A stretch of DNA of 64,000 nt from Blastococcus haudaquaticus. GTDB taxonomy: Bacteria; Actinomycetota; Actinomycetes; Mycobacteriales; Geodermatophilaceae. Position 1 is the first letter of the stretch, and every line of letters begins with the position of its first letter. Both the position numbers and the translations under genes were made by a program. This document shows positions 8,174 to 16,272 of this stretch, one piece after another. The notes below the pieces were generated by a model. The model did no database searches. It saw only the letters and a program-made list of their open reading frames with translations, and had not been told where the DNA came from. The DNA is taken from the NCBI RefSeq assembly GCF_900230285.1, contig NZ_OCNK01000001.1:744001-808000 (forward strand). Reading direction: 5' to 3'.

Positions 8174-9070
8174 TCACCCGGTCCCCCACCACCGCTGCGC
8201 GGCCTGCTCCGGGGTGAGGCCCTCCAGCTCGACCGCCCGGTTGAGCTGCACCAGGTCGCCGGTGGTGAGCAGGGCGCTGGTCCCGTTCAGCGCCTCGGCG
8301 AGCCCGTCCCACCGGTCGGCCACGTCCTTGCGCACCAGCGGGACGACGTTCTCGCGCGGCTGCAGCCCCCGGTCGTCCAGCAGGAGCATCACCGGCGCCA
8401 CCGCCAGGCGCGCGTCGGTCGTCTCGAGCAGGCCCACCTGGATGTCACCGGAGAGCAGCGCCTCCACCGTGGCCCCGCGGCTCGGCATGGCCAGGAACTC
8501 GCCGAAGCGGAGGCCGTAGACGTCCTCGAGCCCGTCCAGGCACAGCGGCCGGTCGGGGCACTCGGGCGGCCCGCCGAAGACGAGGAAGGGCGCCAGCGGG
8601 ACCAGGTCCGACAGCTGCCCCACGTCGTTCTCCGCGGCGAAGGCGGTGGTGACGGCGAACCCGTTCTGGTCCTCGGCCCGCGCGGGGTCCAGCACGAGGA
8701 CCCCCCGTCCACCCAGCGTCCGGGAGAGCACGCGGTGCATCCCCTCCGGCGTCGCCGGCAGGTCGGGGAACGCCGGGCGGGCGAACATCGTGGCCGTGCC
8801 CAGGTAGTCCACGACGACGTCGACGACGCCCTGCTGCAGGGCGGGGGCCACCACCTCGCGGGTGCCGATCCCGTGCTGCACCGATGCCGGGAGCCCGGCC
8901 CGGCGCACGGCCTCGGCGTAGACCTCCACGAGGATCTGGTTCTCCGGGAAGTCGTAGGACGCGAAGCGGATCGTCCCCGTGGACGGCGCCGGTGCCGCAG
9001 GGGGCGCTCCGCAGGCGGCGAGCAGCGCGGCCAGGAGCGCGCCTACGAGACCAGCAGACCGGCGTCGCAC
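8174..9070 (-). CDS. Osmoprotectant/glycine-betaine type ABC transporter substrate-binding lipoprotein (orphan)
   Basis: A 298-residue exported protein. The N-terminus RRRSAGLVGALLAALLAACG is a lipoprotein signal with the lipobox LAAC. The mature part has the OpuBC/OpuCC (QAT family) pattern: TIRFASYDFPENQILVEVYAEA at its start, GIGTREVVAPALQQGVVDVVVDYLGTA, LRFGEFLAMP, and LLETTDARLA..PVMLLLDDRGLQPRENVVPLV near the end. These proteins bind betaine, carnitine or choline and deliver them to an ABC permease. No permease or ATPase gene of this system lies nearby, so the partner must be elsewhere or the protein has another role. GTG 9070 is chosen for its GGGGAGGGG upstream; an extended frame to 9163 lacks such support. 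Confidence 0.8.
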   Translation of the reverse strand: MRRRSAGLVGALLAALLAACGAPPAAPAPSTGTIRFASYDFPENQILVEVYAEAVRRAGLPASVQHGIGTREVVAPALQQGVVDVVVDYLGTATMFARPAFPDLPATPEGMHRVLSRTLGGRGVLVLDPARAEDQNGFAVTTAFAAENDVGQLSDLVPLAPFLVFGGPPECPDRPLCLDGLEDVYGLRFGEFLAMPSRGATVEALLSGDIQVGLLETTDARLAVAPVMLLLDDRGLQPRENVVPLVRKDVADRWDGLAEALNGTSALLTTGDLVQLNRAVELEGLTPEQAAQRWWGTG

Positions 9071-9171
9071 GACGTTGTCCCCTCCCCGGGTGCGGGCGAC
9101 GGCCACCGTAGCGCCGGGGGGAGGCGAAAGGGGATGGTCCGGATCCGGTTCGGGGTGCAGCATTCCGGGGC

Positions 9172-10887
9172 ATGGCGTCGCTGCCGCAGGCCCCGCCGGG
9201 ACCGGGACGCGCCGTCCCGGTCCCGCGACCCGCCCCGCCGGCGATCGCCCGCGTCCGGAGCCGGCGCCGGCCCTCCGGGGAACCGCCGCCCCTCCCCCGC
9301 GCCCTCGCCGCCTCCGGCAAGTTCTGGCTGACGCTGAGCGGCGTCGTCCTGGTCGTCTGGGTCGTCGTCGTGGTGACCGGGACGGTGACCGTCTTCGACG
9401 TCGTGGACACCCGGGTGCTCCAGGCGATCAGCGAGCTGCGCTCCCCGGGGCTGACACCGGTGATGGAGGCCGCGGGGGTGCTCGCCACGGACGAGGCCAT
9501 CCACGTCCTCTGGCTGAGCAACCTGGTGCTGCTGGTGGTGTTCCGTCGGTGGCGGCACCTGTTCGTGTGGCTGGGCGTCGGGCTGCTGGTGGCCAACGTG
9601 GGCGCACTGCTGGCCCTGACCCTCCAGCGTCCCCGGCCGTACGAGGTGGCGGTGATCGGCGAATGGTCGGGCTTCTCGATGCCGTCGCTGCCGATGACCG
9701 TGCTGGCCGCCTTCCTCCTCAGCACCGTGTACGCGCTCGTGCCTCCCGGCCGGTGGCGCACGCGGGGCAAGTGGGCGGTCGGCGTCCTGCTCGCCGTCAC
9801 CGCGGTCTCGCGGCTCTACCTGGCCCAGGACCACCCCACCGGCATCCTCGCCGGGGTGGTCCTCGGGGTGGCCGCGCCTCTGGCGGCGTTCCGGCTGCTG
9901 ACGCCGAACGCGATCTACCCGGTGCGCTACACCCGGGCCCGCCCCGCCCATCTCGACGTCTCCGGCGATCGCGGCGACGCGATCGTCCGGGCACTGCACG
10001 ACCAGCTCGGCGTCCTGGCGACGGGCGTGGCCCCGTTCGGCCTGGCCGGCTCGGGCGGGTCCACGCCCCTGAAGATCACCGTGAAGGCCGCCGCCTCCGT
10101 CACCGACGAGGAGAGCTGCATCTTCGGCAAGCTCTACGCGGCCACGCACGTGCGCTCCGACCGCTGGTACAAGCTCGGCCGGACCCTGCTCTACGGGCGG
10201 CTGGAGGACGAGAAGCCGTTCCACAGCGTGCGCCGCCTCGTCCAGTACGAGGACTACATCCTGCGGCTGTTCTCCGACGCGGGGCTGCCGGTGCCGCACC
10301 CCCTCGGCATCGTGGAGATCACCCCGGAGCGGGAGTACCTGCTGGTCACGGAGTTCATCGCGGGGGCCAAGGAGGCCGGCGAGGCCGACGTCGACGACTC
10401 GGTCATCGACCAGGGGCTGTCGGTCGTCCGCCGGATGTGGGACATCGGGATGGCGCACCGCGACATCAAGCCCGCCAACCTGCTGGTCCGCGACGGCACG
10501 CTGTTCCTGATCGACTCCGCGTTCGCCGAGGTCCGTCCCAGCCCGTGGCGCCAGGCGGTCGACCTGGCGAACATGATGCTCGTCCTCGCCCTGCGGACCG
10601 ACGCCGAGCAGGTCTACCGGCGGGCCCGGCTGCAGTTCTCCGAGGACGAGATCGCCGAGGCGTTCGCCGCCACCCGCGGCCTGACGATGCCCTCGCAGCT
10701 GCGCCGCATGCTGCGTCAGCAGGGCCGGGACCTGCACACCGACTTCCTGCGCCTGCTCCCCTACCGCCTGCCCCCGGTCCGCATCCAGCGGTGGACCTGG
10801 CGGCGGGCCGGCCTGACGCTGGTCACGCTGGCGTCCGCCGCGGTCGTCGCCGCGATCACCGTCACCATCCTCGGGTCCCCGCTGTGA
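9172..10887 (+). CDS. Membrane PAP2-like domain fused to a protein-kinase-like domain
   Basis: A 571-residue protein with two parts. Residues ~50-245 hold about six membrane helices with the layout of a PAP2 lipid phosphatase, but the active-site motifs are altered: RPRP is present at 153-156, the usual PSGH is PSLP (171-174), and the usual SRx5HxxxD reads SRLYLAQDHPTG, with Asp in the His position and Gly in the Asp position. Residues ~290-540 resemble a RIO/lipopolysaccharide-type kinase: PLKITVKAA with a candidate ATP lysine, HRDIKPANLLV (429-439), and LIDSAFAEV in place of DFG. A last membrane helix ends the protein. ATG 9172 is used; no strong Shine-Dalgarno is seen. It overlaps the next gene by 4 nt (GTGA), so the four genes to 13253 look like one operon. 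Confidence 0.85.
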   Translation: MASLPQAPPGPGRAVPVPRPAPPAIARVRSRRRPSGEPPPLPRALAASGKFWLTLSGVVLVVWVVVVVTGTVTVFDVVDTRVLQAISELRSPGLTPVMEAAGVLATDEAIHVLWLSNLVLLVVFRRWRHLFVWLGVGLLVANVGALLALTLQRPRPYEVAVIGEWSGFSMPSLPMTVLAAFLLSTVYALVPPGRWRTRGKWAVGVLLAVTAVSRLYLAQDHPTGILAGVVLGVAAPLAAFRLLTPNAIYPVRYTRARPAHLDVSGDRGDAIVRALHDQLGVLATGVAPFGLAGSGGSTPLKITVKAAASVTDEESCIFGKLYAATHVRSDRWYKLGRTLLYGRLEDEKPFHSVRRLVQYEDYILRLFSDAGLPVPHPLGIVEITPEREYLLVTEFIAGAKEAGEADVDDSVIDQGLSVVRRMWDIGMAHRDIKPANLLVRDGTLFLIDSAFAEVRPSPWRQAVDLANMMLVLALRTDAEQVYRRARLQFSEDEIAEAFAATRGLTMPSQLRRMLRQQGRDLHTDFLRLLPYRLPPVRIQRWTWRRAGLTLVTLASAAVVAAITVTILGSPL

Positions 10888-11489
10888 GGCGCCCCCGCCG
10901 CCGCCCGGTCGCGCTGCTGCTCGCCTCGCTCGGCGTCCTCCTGCTGCCGGGGTGCGTGGACGTGGGCACCATCAGCAGCGAGCTGGTGGCCTGCCAGGAG
11001 GGGGACGACGGCACGCCGTCGAACGGCGTCGTCCTCATGGCGCAGTCGGTGCCCACCGCCTCGTGGGTGCCGTGCCTGGAGGGCATGCCGCTGGGCTGGC
11101 ACTTCTCCGACATGGACGTCGACCGCGGCTCCGCCCGGTTCTGGCTGGACTCCGACCGCGACGGGCTGCACGCCATCGAGGTCCGGCTCACCCGGTCCTG
11201 CGACACCGAGCGCGCGACGGAGATCCCCAGCGACCGGCCGGACATGCGCCGGCTCGAGCGGGTGACCCAGGTGACCCCCCACTACGTGGGACGGCGGTTC
11301 TACCTCTTCGACGGCGGCTGCATCACCGTCGTCTTCAACCTCTTCGGTGAGAACCGCGGGGAGCCGCTCGCCGTCGCCACCCAGGGTCTGGGGGCCGTGC
11401 CCCGCCACGAGCTGCGGACGCTCGTCCGCGAGGAGAGCGACGGCCGCCTGGAGCTGGACCCGCCGGAGACCGGGGACGGTGGGCCGTGA
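10884..11489 (+). CDS. Lipoprotein of unknown function in the PAP2-kinase operon
   Basis: A 201-residue protein. Its N-terminus RRPRRRPVALLLASLGVLLLPGC is a lipoprotein signal: an Arg-rich n-region, a hydrophobic core and the lipobox LPGC. The mature part has several Cys residues (C-Q-E-G, P-C-L-E-G, S-C-D-T-E, G-C-I-T-V) that could form disulfides. I recognise no domain. The start GTG 10884 overlaps the stop of the kinase fusion (GTGA), and its stop overlaps the next start in the same way, so its translation is probably coupled to both. It likely sits on the outer face of the membrane beside the fusion protein and the UPF0104 protein. Confidence 0.7.
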   Translation: MRRPRRRPVALLLASLGVLLLPGCVDVGTISSELVACQEGDDGTPSNGVVLMAQSVPTASWVPCLEGMPLGWHFSDMDVDRGSARFWLDSDRDGLHAIEVRLTRSCDTERATEIPSDRPDMRRLERVTQVTPHYVGRRFYLFDGGCITVVFNLFGENRGEPLAVATQGLGAVPRHELRTLVREESDGRLELDPPETGDGGP

Positions 11490-12583
11490 CAGCGGTGCAG
11501 ACCCCGGCGCCTGCGGGGTCGCGACGCCGCACGGGCTGGCCGCGCCTGCTGGGCCCGGCGCTCTCGGTCGCCCTGGTGGCGGCGGTCTTCGTCTGGTTCC
11601 TGCCGCAGTTCACCAGCCTCTCCGACGTCTGGACGTCGGTCCGGACGATGAGCTGGGTGGAGGTCGCCGTCCTGCTCGCGGCGGCACTGTGGAACCTGGC
11701 CACCTACCAGTTCCTCATGATGACGACGACGCCCGGGCTCACCTTCGGGCAGGCCACCGTCGCCACGGAGACCTCCACGGCGGTCTCCAACACCGTGGTG
11801 GGCGGCGCCGCGATCTCGCTCGGGCTCACCTACGCGATGAACTCCTCGTGGGGCTTCTCCCGGTCGCGGACCTCCGTCTCGCTGCTCGTCTCGGGGCTCT
11901 GGAACAACTTCGCCAAGCTCGGGCTGCCCGTGCTGGCCCTGGTCCTGCTGGCGTTCTCCGCGCCGCCGACCACCGGGCGGCTCGTCGCCGGCCTGCTCGG
12001 CGTGCTCGTCCTGGCGGCCGCCGTCCTCGCGCTGGGGATGCTCCTGCGCAGCGAGGCCGCGGCGGCCCGGATCGGCATCCGTGCGGCCCGGGCGGCCACG
12101 GCGCTGCGGCGGATGTTCGGCCGCGGCCCGGTGACCGGCTGGGACGCCGCCACGACGAAGTTCCGGGCGCGCACGGTGCTGCTGCTGCGCGCCCGGTGGC
12201 ACTGGATCACCCTCACCACGCTGGTCAGCCACCTGTCCCTGTTCCTGGTGCTGCTCCTGGCGCTGCGCTTCGTCGGGGTGGGCGCCGACGCGGTGAGCCT
12301 CCCGGAGGCGCTGGCGGTCTTCGCCTTCGCCCGGCTGCTGACGGCGGTCCCGTTCACGCCCGGTGGGCTGGGGGTGATCGAGCTCGCCCTGATCACCGGC
12401 CTGGCGACCGCCGGTGGCGCGCGGCCGCTCGTGGCGGCGGCGGTGCTCATCTTCCGGGCGCTGACGTTCGTGCTGCCCATCCCGATCGGCCTGGGCACCT
12501 ACGTGTTCTGGCGGCGGAACCGGTCCTGGCGGCGGGAGCCCAACGCGGCGCCGCGCACCGCGCTGGTGCCGGAGTCGGCGTGA
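11486..12583 (+). CDS. UPF0104/AglD family membrane protein (MprF N-terminal flippase-like)
   Basis: A 365-residue integral membrane protein with about eight hydrophobic segments. The conserved tail FARLLTAVPFTPGGLGVIELALITGL near residues 278-303 is the signature of the lysylphosphatidylglycerol-synthetase transmembrane region (UPF0104/AglD), here without the aminoacyl-transferase domain of full MprF. Members flip or handle lipids, or lipid-linked sugars. GTG 11486 overlaps the lipoprotein stop by 4 nt. With a PAP2-like kinase fusion before it and an intact PAP2 after it, a role in turnover or flipping of an envelope lipid is a reasonable inference. Confidence 0.8.
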   Translation: MTAVQTPAPAGSRRRTGWPRLLGPALSVALVAAVFVWFLPQFTSLSDVWTSVRTMSWVEVAVLLAAALWNLATYQFLMMTTTPGLTFGQATVATETSTAVSNTVVGGAAISLGLTYAMNSSWGFSRSRTSVSLLVSGLWNNFAKLGLPVLALVLLAFSAPPTTGRLVAGLLGVLVLAAAVLALGMLLRSEAAAARIGIRAARAATALRRMFGRGPVTGWDAATTKFRARTVLLLRARWHWITLTTLVSHLSLFLVLLLALRFVGVGADAVSLPEALAVFAFARLLTAVPFTPGGLGVIELALITGLATAGGARPLVAAAVLIFRALTFVLPIPIGLGTYVFWRRNRSWRREPNAAPRTALVPESA

Positions 12584-12605
12584 GGACGGCGGGGCGGCGC
12601 TGCTG

Positions 12606-13253
12606 ATGCTGGTCGACTCCCGGCGGGGACTGCTGGTGAGCGGGTCCCTGATCGCCGGCGCGTTCGTCGTGGGGCTGCTCGTGGTCCTGCCGGCGACCCG
12701 GCCGGTCGTGCAGGCGGTGGACGACGCTGTGTGGGAGCTCGCCGGCGCGGTCGAGAACGAGCCGACGACCGCGTCCGCGACCGTGCTGTCCTGGCTGGGC
12801 AGCGCGGAGGTGAACTGGCCGCTCCGGGCCGCGGCGCTGCTCCTGCTGGCCTGGCGGCGCCACTGGTTGCGGGCGGCGGCCTTCACCCTCACCGTCATCA
12901 GCAGCGAGCTGTTCATCGGGCCGGTGAAGAACTGGACCGATCGCGCCCGCCCCCCGGGCGCGCTCATCGAGACGACCGCGGCCTCCTTCCCGTCGGGGCA
13001 CGCGATCGCCACGGCGGTCACCGCCGTGGGGCTGGTGCTGGTGCTGGCCCACCCCGGCCCGAGCCGCTGGCGGTGGGAGGTGCGGGCCGTCGTCTTCACC
13101 GCCGTGATGGCGCTGTCGCGGGTGTACCTGCGCGCGCACTGGCTGTCGGACACCCTCGCCGGGGCGCTCCTGGGAGCGGGCCTGGCGCTGGGCTGGCCGG
13201 CCCTGCTCATGGCTCTCCGGCACCAGCGCGATCCGGCGGCGCCGACCTCCTGA
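12606..13253 (+). CDS. PAP2-family phosphatase (intact active site)
   Basis: A 215-residue membrane protein with about five to six helices. All three PAP2 motifs are intact: KNWTDRARP (108-116), FPSGHA (128-133) and SRVYLRAHWLSD (171-182), supplying the Lys/Arg pair, the PSGH His, and the nucleophilic His with its Asp. Such enzymes dephosphorylate lipid phosphates or polyprenyl pyrophosphates at the outer face of the membrane. It is the last gene of the cluster, 22 nt after the UPF0104 gene. It may supply the catalytic activity that the PAP2-like domain of the fusion protein at 9172 seems to have lost. Confidence 0.85.
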   Translation: MLVDSRRGLLVSGSLIAGAFVVGLLVVLPATRPVVQAVDDAVWELAGAVENEPTTASATVLSWLGSAEVNWPLRAAALLLLAWRRHWLRAAAFTLTVISSELFIGPVKNWTDRARPPGALIETTAASFPSGHAIATAVTAVGLVLVLAHPGPSRWRWEVRAVVFTAVMALSRVYLRAHWLSDTLAGALLGAGLALGWPALLMALRHQRDPAAPTS

Positions 13254-13375
13254 CACCGGCCTGCCGCGAACCGGGCACTGTGGTTCAGTGAACGGAGTCA
13301 CATCTCCGCGCTGGAGGACGGCGCGACGTCGTCCCCGAGCGTGCCGGCACCACAGCGCTCGAAGGAGAACCGTCG

Positions 13376-15133
13376 ATGGCCCAGCCCGCGACCGACCCGA
13401 ACGCGCAGCAGGAGAAGAAGCCGGCGAAGGACGACGCCGCCGGTCGACCCGCCGAGGCACCGGAGGAGGCGGCCGAGGCCGTCATGGGCCTCGACATGGT
13501 CCTGGTCGACGCCGCTCGCGGTCCGCTGCGCCGGCTGGTGCCTCCCGCCGGGACGGCGTTCCGGTTCGTCTCGGCGCTGGCGCGCCAACCGGGCACGGTC
13601 GCCGGGCGGACCGGTGAGCTGGCGCGCGAGCTGGCCCGGATCGCGGCCGGCAACTCCGAGCTCGCGCCCGGCAAGAAGGACAAGCGGTTCGCCGACCCGG
13701 CCTGGAGCGGCAATCCGTTCCTCCGCCGGGCCATGCAGACCCACCTGGCCACCGCGCGCACGACGTGGGAGCTGATCGAGGACGCCGACCTCGACTGGCA
13801 GGACGACGAGCGGATCCGGTTCACCGCCACGAACCTCGTCGACGCCCTGGCGCCGAGCAACATCCCGGTGGTCAACCCGCTGTCGCTCAAGGCCGCCATC
13901 GACACCGGCGGGAAGAGCGCACTGAAGGGTCTGGGGCGGTTCGTCCGCGACCTGTCGAACCCGCCGCGCGTGCCGACGATGGTGGACCCGGACGCGTTCA
14001 CCGTCGGCGAGGACCTGGCCAGCACCCCGGGCGCCGTGGTCTTCCGGACGCCGGTGTTCGAGCTGATCCGGTACACGCCGACCACGGAGACCGTGCGCGA
14101 GGTGCCGCTGATCATGGTGCCGCCGACGATCAACAAGTTCTACGTCACCGACCTCGCGCCCGGCCGCAGCATGGTGGAGCACTACGTCGCGAGCGGCCAG
14201 CAGGTCTTCATGATGTCCTGGCGCAACCCCGACGAGCGGCACGCCGAGTGGGGCCTGGACACCTACGGGCAGGCGATCCTCGACGCGATGGACGCCGTCG
14301 AGCGGGCCACCGGCAGCTCGAAGGTCGCGTTCCAGGCCCTGTGCTCCGGCGGCATCATCACCGCGATGCTGCTGGCCCACCTGGCGGCCATCGGGCAGCA
14401 GGACCGGGTGACGGCGGCCAGCTACGCCGTCACCGTCCTGGACTGGTCCCGCGCCGGCACCGTCACCGCGCTCATGGACGAGGAGTCGGTGAACGCGGCC
14501 ACCGAGAAGTCCCGCAAGAAGGGCTACCTGGACGGCGCCCAGCTCGCGGAGGTCTTCGCCTGGCTGCGGCCCAACGACCTGGTGTGGAACTACTGGGTCA
14601 ACAACTACCTGCAGGGCAAGCCGCCGCCGAACTTCGACATCCTGTTCTGGAACGCCGACACGACCCGGATGACGGCCGGGCTGCACCGCGACTTCATCGA
14701 GGTGGCGCTGGGCAACCAGCTCACCGAGCCGGGGAAGGCGACGATGCTCGGGTCGCCGGTGGACCTGTCGAAGGTCACGGTCGACTCCTACATCACCGCC
14801 GGGATCGCCGACCACCTGTGCCCGTGGCAGGCCTGCTACCGGTCGACGCAGCTGCTGGGCGGGGACCACCGCTTCATCCTGTCGACCAGCGGCCACATCG
14901 CCTCGCTGGTGAACCCGCCGGGGAACCCGAAGTCCACCTTCCAGGTCGCCGGCGACACCCCGTCGGATCCCGACGCGTGGCTGAAGCAGGCCGAGACCGT
15001 CCAGGGCTCGTGGTGGCCGGACTTCACGGCCTGGCTCGGCGAGCGGAGCGGGGACCAGGTGCCTCCGCCGAACGTCGCCGGGGAGCTCGATCAGCCGGTC
15101 GATGCGCCCGGCACCTATGTCTTCGACAAGTAG
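13376..15133 (+). CDS. phaC: Poly(3-hydroxyalkanoate) polymerase, class I-like
   Basis: A 585-residue alpha/beta-hydrolase-fold PHA synthase, polymerising hydroxyacyl-CoA into storage polyester. The catalytic triad can be placed: Cys in FQALCSGGIIT (C323), Asp in IADHLCPWQ (D479), and His in SGHIASLVNPPGNPKSTF (H507). The Trp next to the Asp (PWQ) is also typical. The lipase-like box normally reads G-x-C-x-G; here the first Gly is Ala. The first ~40 residues are charged and Ala/Pro/Glu-rich. A strong GAAGGAG stands 7 nt before ATG 13376. The depolymerase-like gene overlaps its 3' end. Confidence 0.93.
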   Translation: MAQPATDPNAQQEKKPAKDDAAGRPAEAPEEAAEAVMGLDMVLVDAARGPLRRLVPPAGTAFRFVSALARQPGTVAGRTGELARELARIAAGNSELAPGKKDKRFADPAWSGNPFLRRAMQTHLATARTTWELIEDADLDWQDDERIRFTATNLVDALAPSNIPVVNPLSLKAAIDTGGKSALKGLGRFVRDLSNPPRVPTMVDPDAFTVGEDLASTPGAVVFRTPVFELIRYTPTTETVREVPLIMVPPTINKFYVTDLAPGRSMVEHYVASGQQVFMMSWRNPDERHAEWGLDTYGQAILDAMDAVERATGSSKVAFQALCSGGIITAMLLAHLAAIGQQDRVTAASYAVTVLDWSRAGTVTALMDEESVNAATEKSRKKGYLDGAQLAEVFAWLRPNDLVWNYWVNNYLQGKPPPNFDILFWNADTTRMTAGLHRDFIEVALGNQLTEPGKATMLGSPVDLSKVTVDSYITAGIADHLCPWQACYRSTQLLGGDHRFILSTSGHIASLVNPPGNPKSTFQVAGDTPSDPDAWLKQAETVQGSWWPDFTAWLGERSGDQVPPPNVAGELDQPVDAPGTYVFDK

Positions 15134-15965
15134 GCCGGCACCGCCGTCCCCGGGTCGCGGGGACGGCGTCCGGACCGTGACGGCGGCGGGGCGGACACTG
15201 CGCGTGTCGGTCCGGCACGGCACGGATCCATCCGCGCCCGCGCTGCTGCTGATGAACGGGATCGGCGCCAGCCTGGAGGTGCTCGAGCCGTTCGTGGACG
15301 CGCTCGCCCCGCGGCGCACGGTCATCCGGTTCGACGTCCCGGGCGTGGGCGGCTCGCCCCGGCCCGTCGTCCCGTACACGCTGGCCACGTTCGGCCCGGT
15401 GCTGACCGGGATGCTGGACCGGCTCGGGTTCGAGGAGCCCGTCGACGTGCTGGGGCTGTCCTGGGGCGGCGGGCTGGCGCAGCACTTCGCCGTCCAGCAC
15501 CGTCGCCGGGTCCGCCGGCTGGTCCTCGCTGCGACCGGCACCGGCTCGCTGATGGTCCCGGCGAACCCGCGGGTGCTCAGCAAGATGCTCACCCCGCGGC
15601 GGCACCGCGACCCGGACTACGCGCGCAGCATCGCGGGCGAGATCTACGGCGGCACGATGCGCGAGGACCCGGAGCGCGCGGCGCGGGTCCTGCACTCGGC
15701 GACCCGGCTGGGTCCCCGGCGCGGCTACTACTACCAGCTGGCGGCCAGCACCGGCTGGAGCAGCCTCCCGTTCCTGCGGCTGATCCGGCAGCCGACGCTG
15801 ATCGTCGCCGGCGACGACGACCCGATCGTGCCGGTGGTGAACGCCCGCATCATGGCCCGGCTGCTGCCCGACGCGCAGCTGCACGTCTACCGGGGCGGCC
15901 ACATCGCGCTGATCACCGAGGCGGCCGAGCTCGCGCCGGTCATCGAGGAGTTCCTGGACCGGTGA
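15117..15965 (+). CDS. Alpha/beta hydrolase, intracellular PHA depolymerase-like
   Basis: A ~282-residue alpha/beta hydrolase. The strings LLLMNGIGASLEVLEPFVDAL and FDVPGVGGSP near residues 45-85 match PhaZ-type medium-chain PHA depolymerases. The nucleophile is the Ser in DVLGLSWGGGLAQ, the acid is within GDDDPIVP, and the His is in RGGHIALIT. The gene overlaps the 3' end of phaC by 17 nt, so storage and mobilisation are linked. The start is uncertain: ATG 15117 is used; ATG 15102 and GTG 15168 are also in frame and none has a clear Shine-Dalgarno. Confidence 0.8.
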   Translation: MSSTSRPAPPSPGRGDGVRTVTAAGRTLRVSVRHGTDPSAPALLLMNGIGASLEVLEPFVDALAPRRTVIRFDVPGVGGSPRPVVPYTLATFGPVLTGMLDRLGFEEPVDVLGLSWGGGLAQHFAVQHRRRVRRLVLAATGTGSLMVPANPRVLSKMLTPRRHRDPDYARSIAGEIYGGTMREDPERAARVLHSATRLGPRRGYYYQLAASTGWSSLPFLRLIRQPTLIVAGDDDPIVPVVNARIMARLLPDAQLHVYRGGHIALITEAAELAPVIEEFLDR

Positions 15966-15975
15966 TCCCGTCGCC

Positions 15976-16001
15976 GGGAGCCGGCTTGCCAGGCAGCTCC
16001 C
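15976..16001 (+). terminator. Weak hairpin after the PHA hydrolase gene
   Basis: GGGAGC and GCTCCC pair around a 14-nt loop, 10 nt after the stop codon. The stem is only 6 bp, so this is a weak candidate. Confidence 0.3.
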
Positions 16002-16071
16002 AGCTCGGTGGCCGGAAACTGTCAGACCCCTCGACAATCCTCAGGGCTCCGCCGCAGCACCGAGGAGAGCC

Positions 16072-16215
16072 GTGACCGACAGGACCGCCCATCCCGACCG
16101 CTCGAGCTCGTCCTTCCCCGCCCCTGCGGGCCCGCGCCTGCCGGCGCGACTGCGCGGCCGCCGGCCGCTCGTCGTCCCGCCCGCGGTGGGCCACCGGCTC
16201 GGCGGCGGATCCTGA
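16072..16215 (+). CDS. Possible small Arg/Pro/Ser-rich protein
   Basis: A 47-residue reading frame starts at GTG 16072, with GAGGAGAG ending 2 nt upstream of it. It encodes a hydrophilic peptide rich in Arg, Pro, Ser and Gly with no membrane segment, Cys or known motif. It is the only plausible gene in the 306 bases between the PHA hydrolase and the minus-strand gene ending at 16273. The ribosome-binding site is the sole support, and high-GC DNA often has open frames of this size by chance. Confidence 0.3.
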   Translation: MTDRTAHPDRSSSSFPAPAGPRLPARLRGRRPLVVPPAVGHRLGGGS

Positions 16216-16272
16216 CGTCGTAGGGCAGCTCCCCCGCGGCGACCGGGTCCCCTGCCCGGGCCCCCGCTCCGG

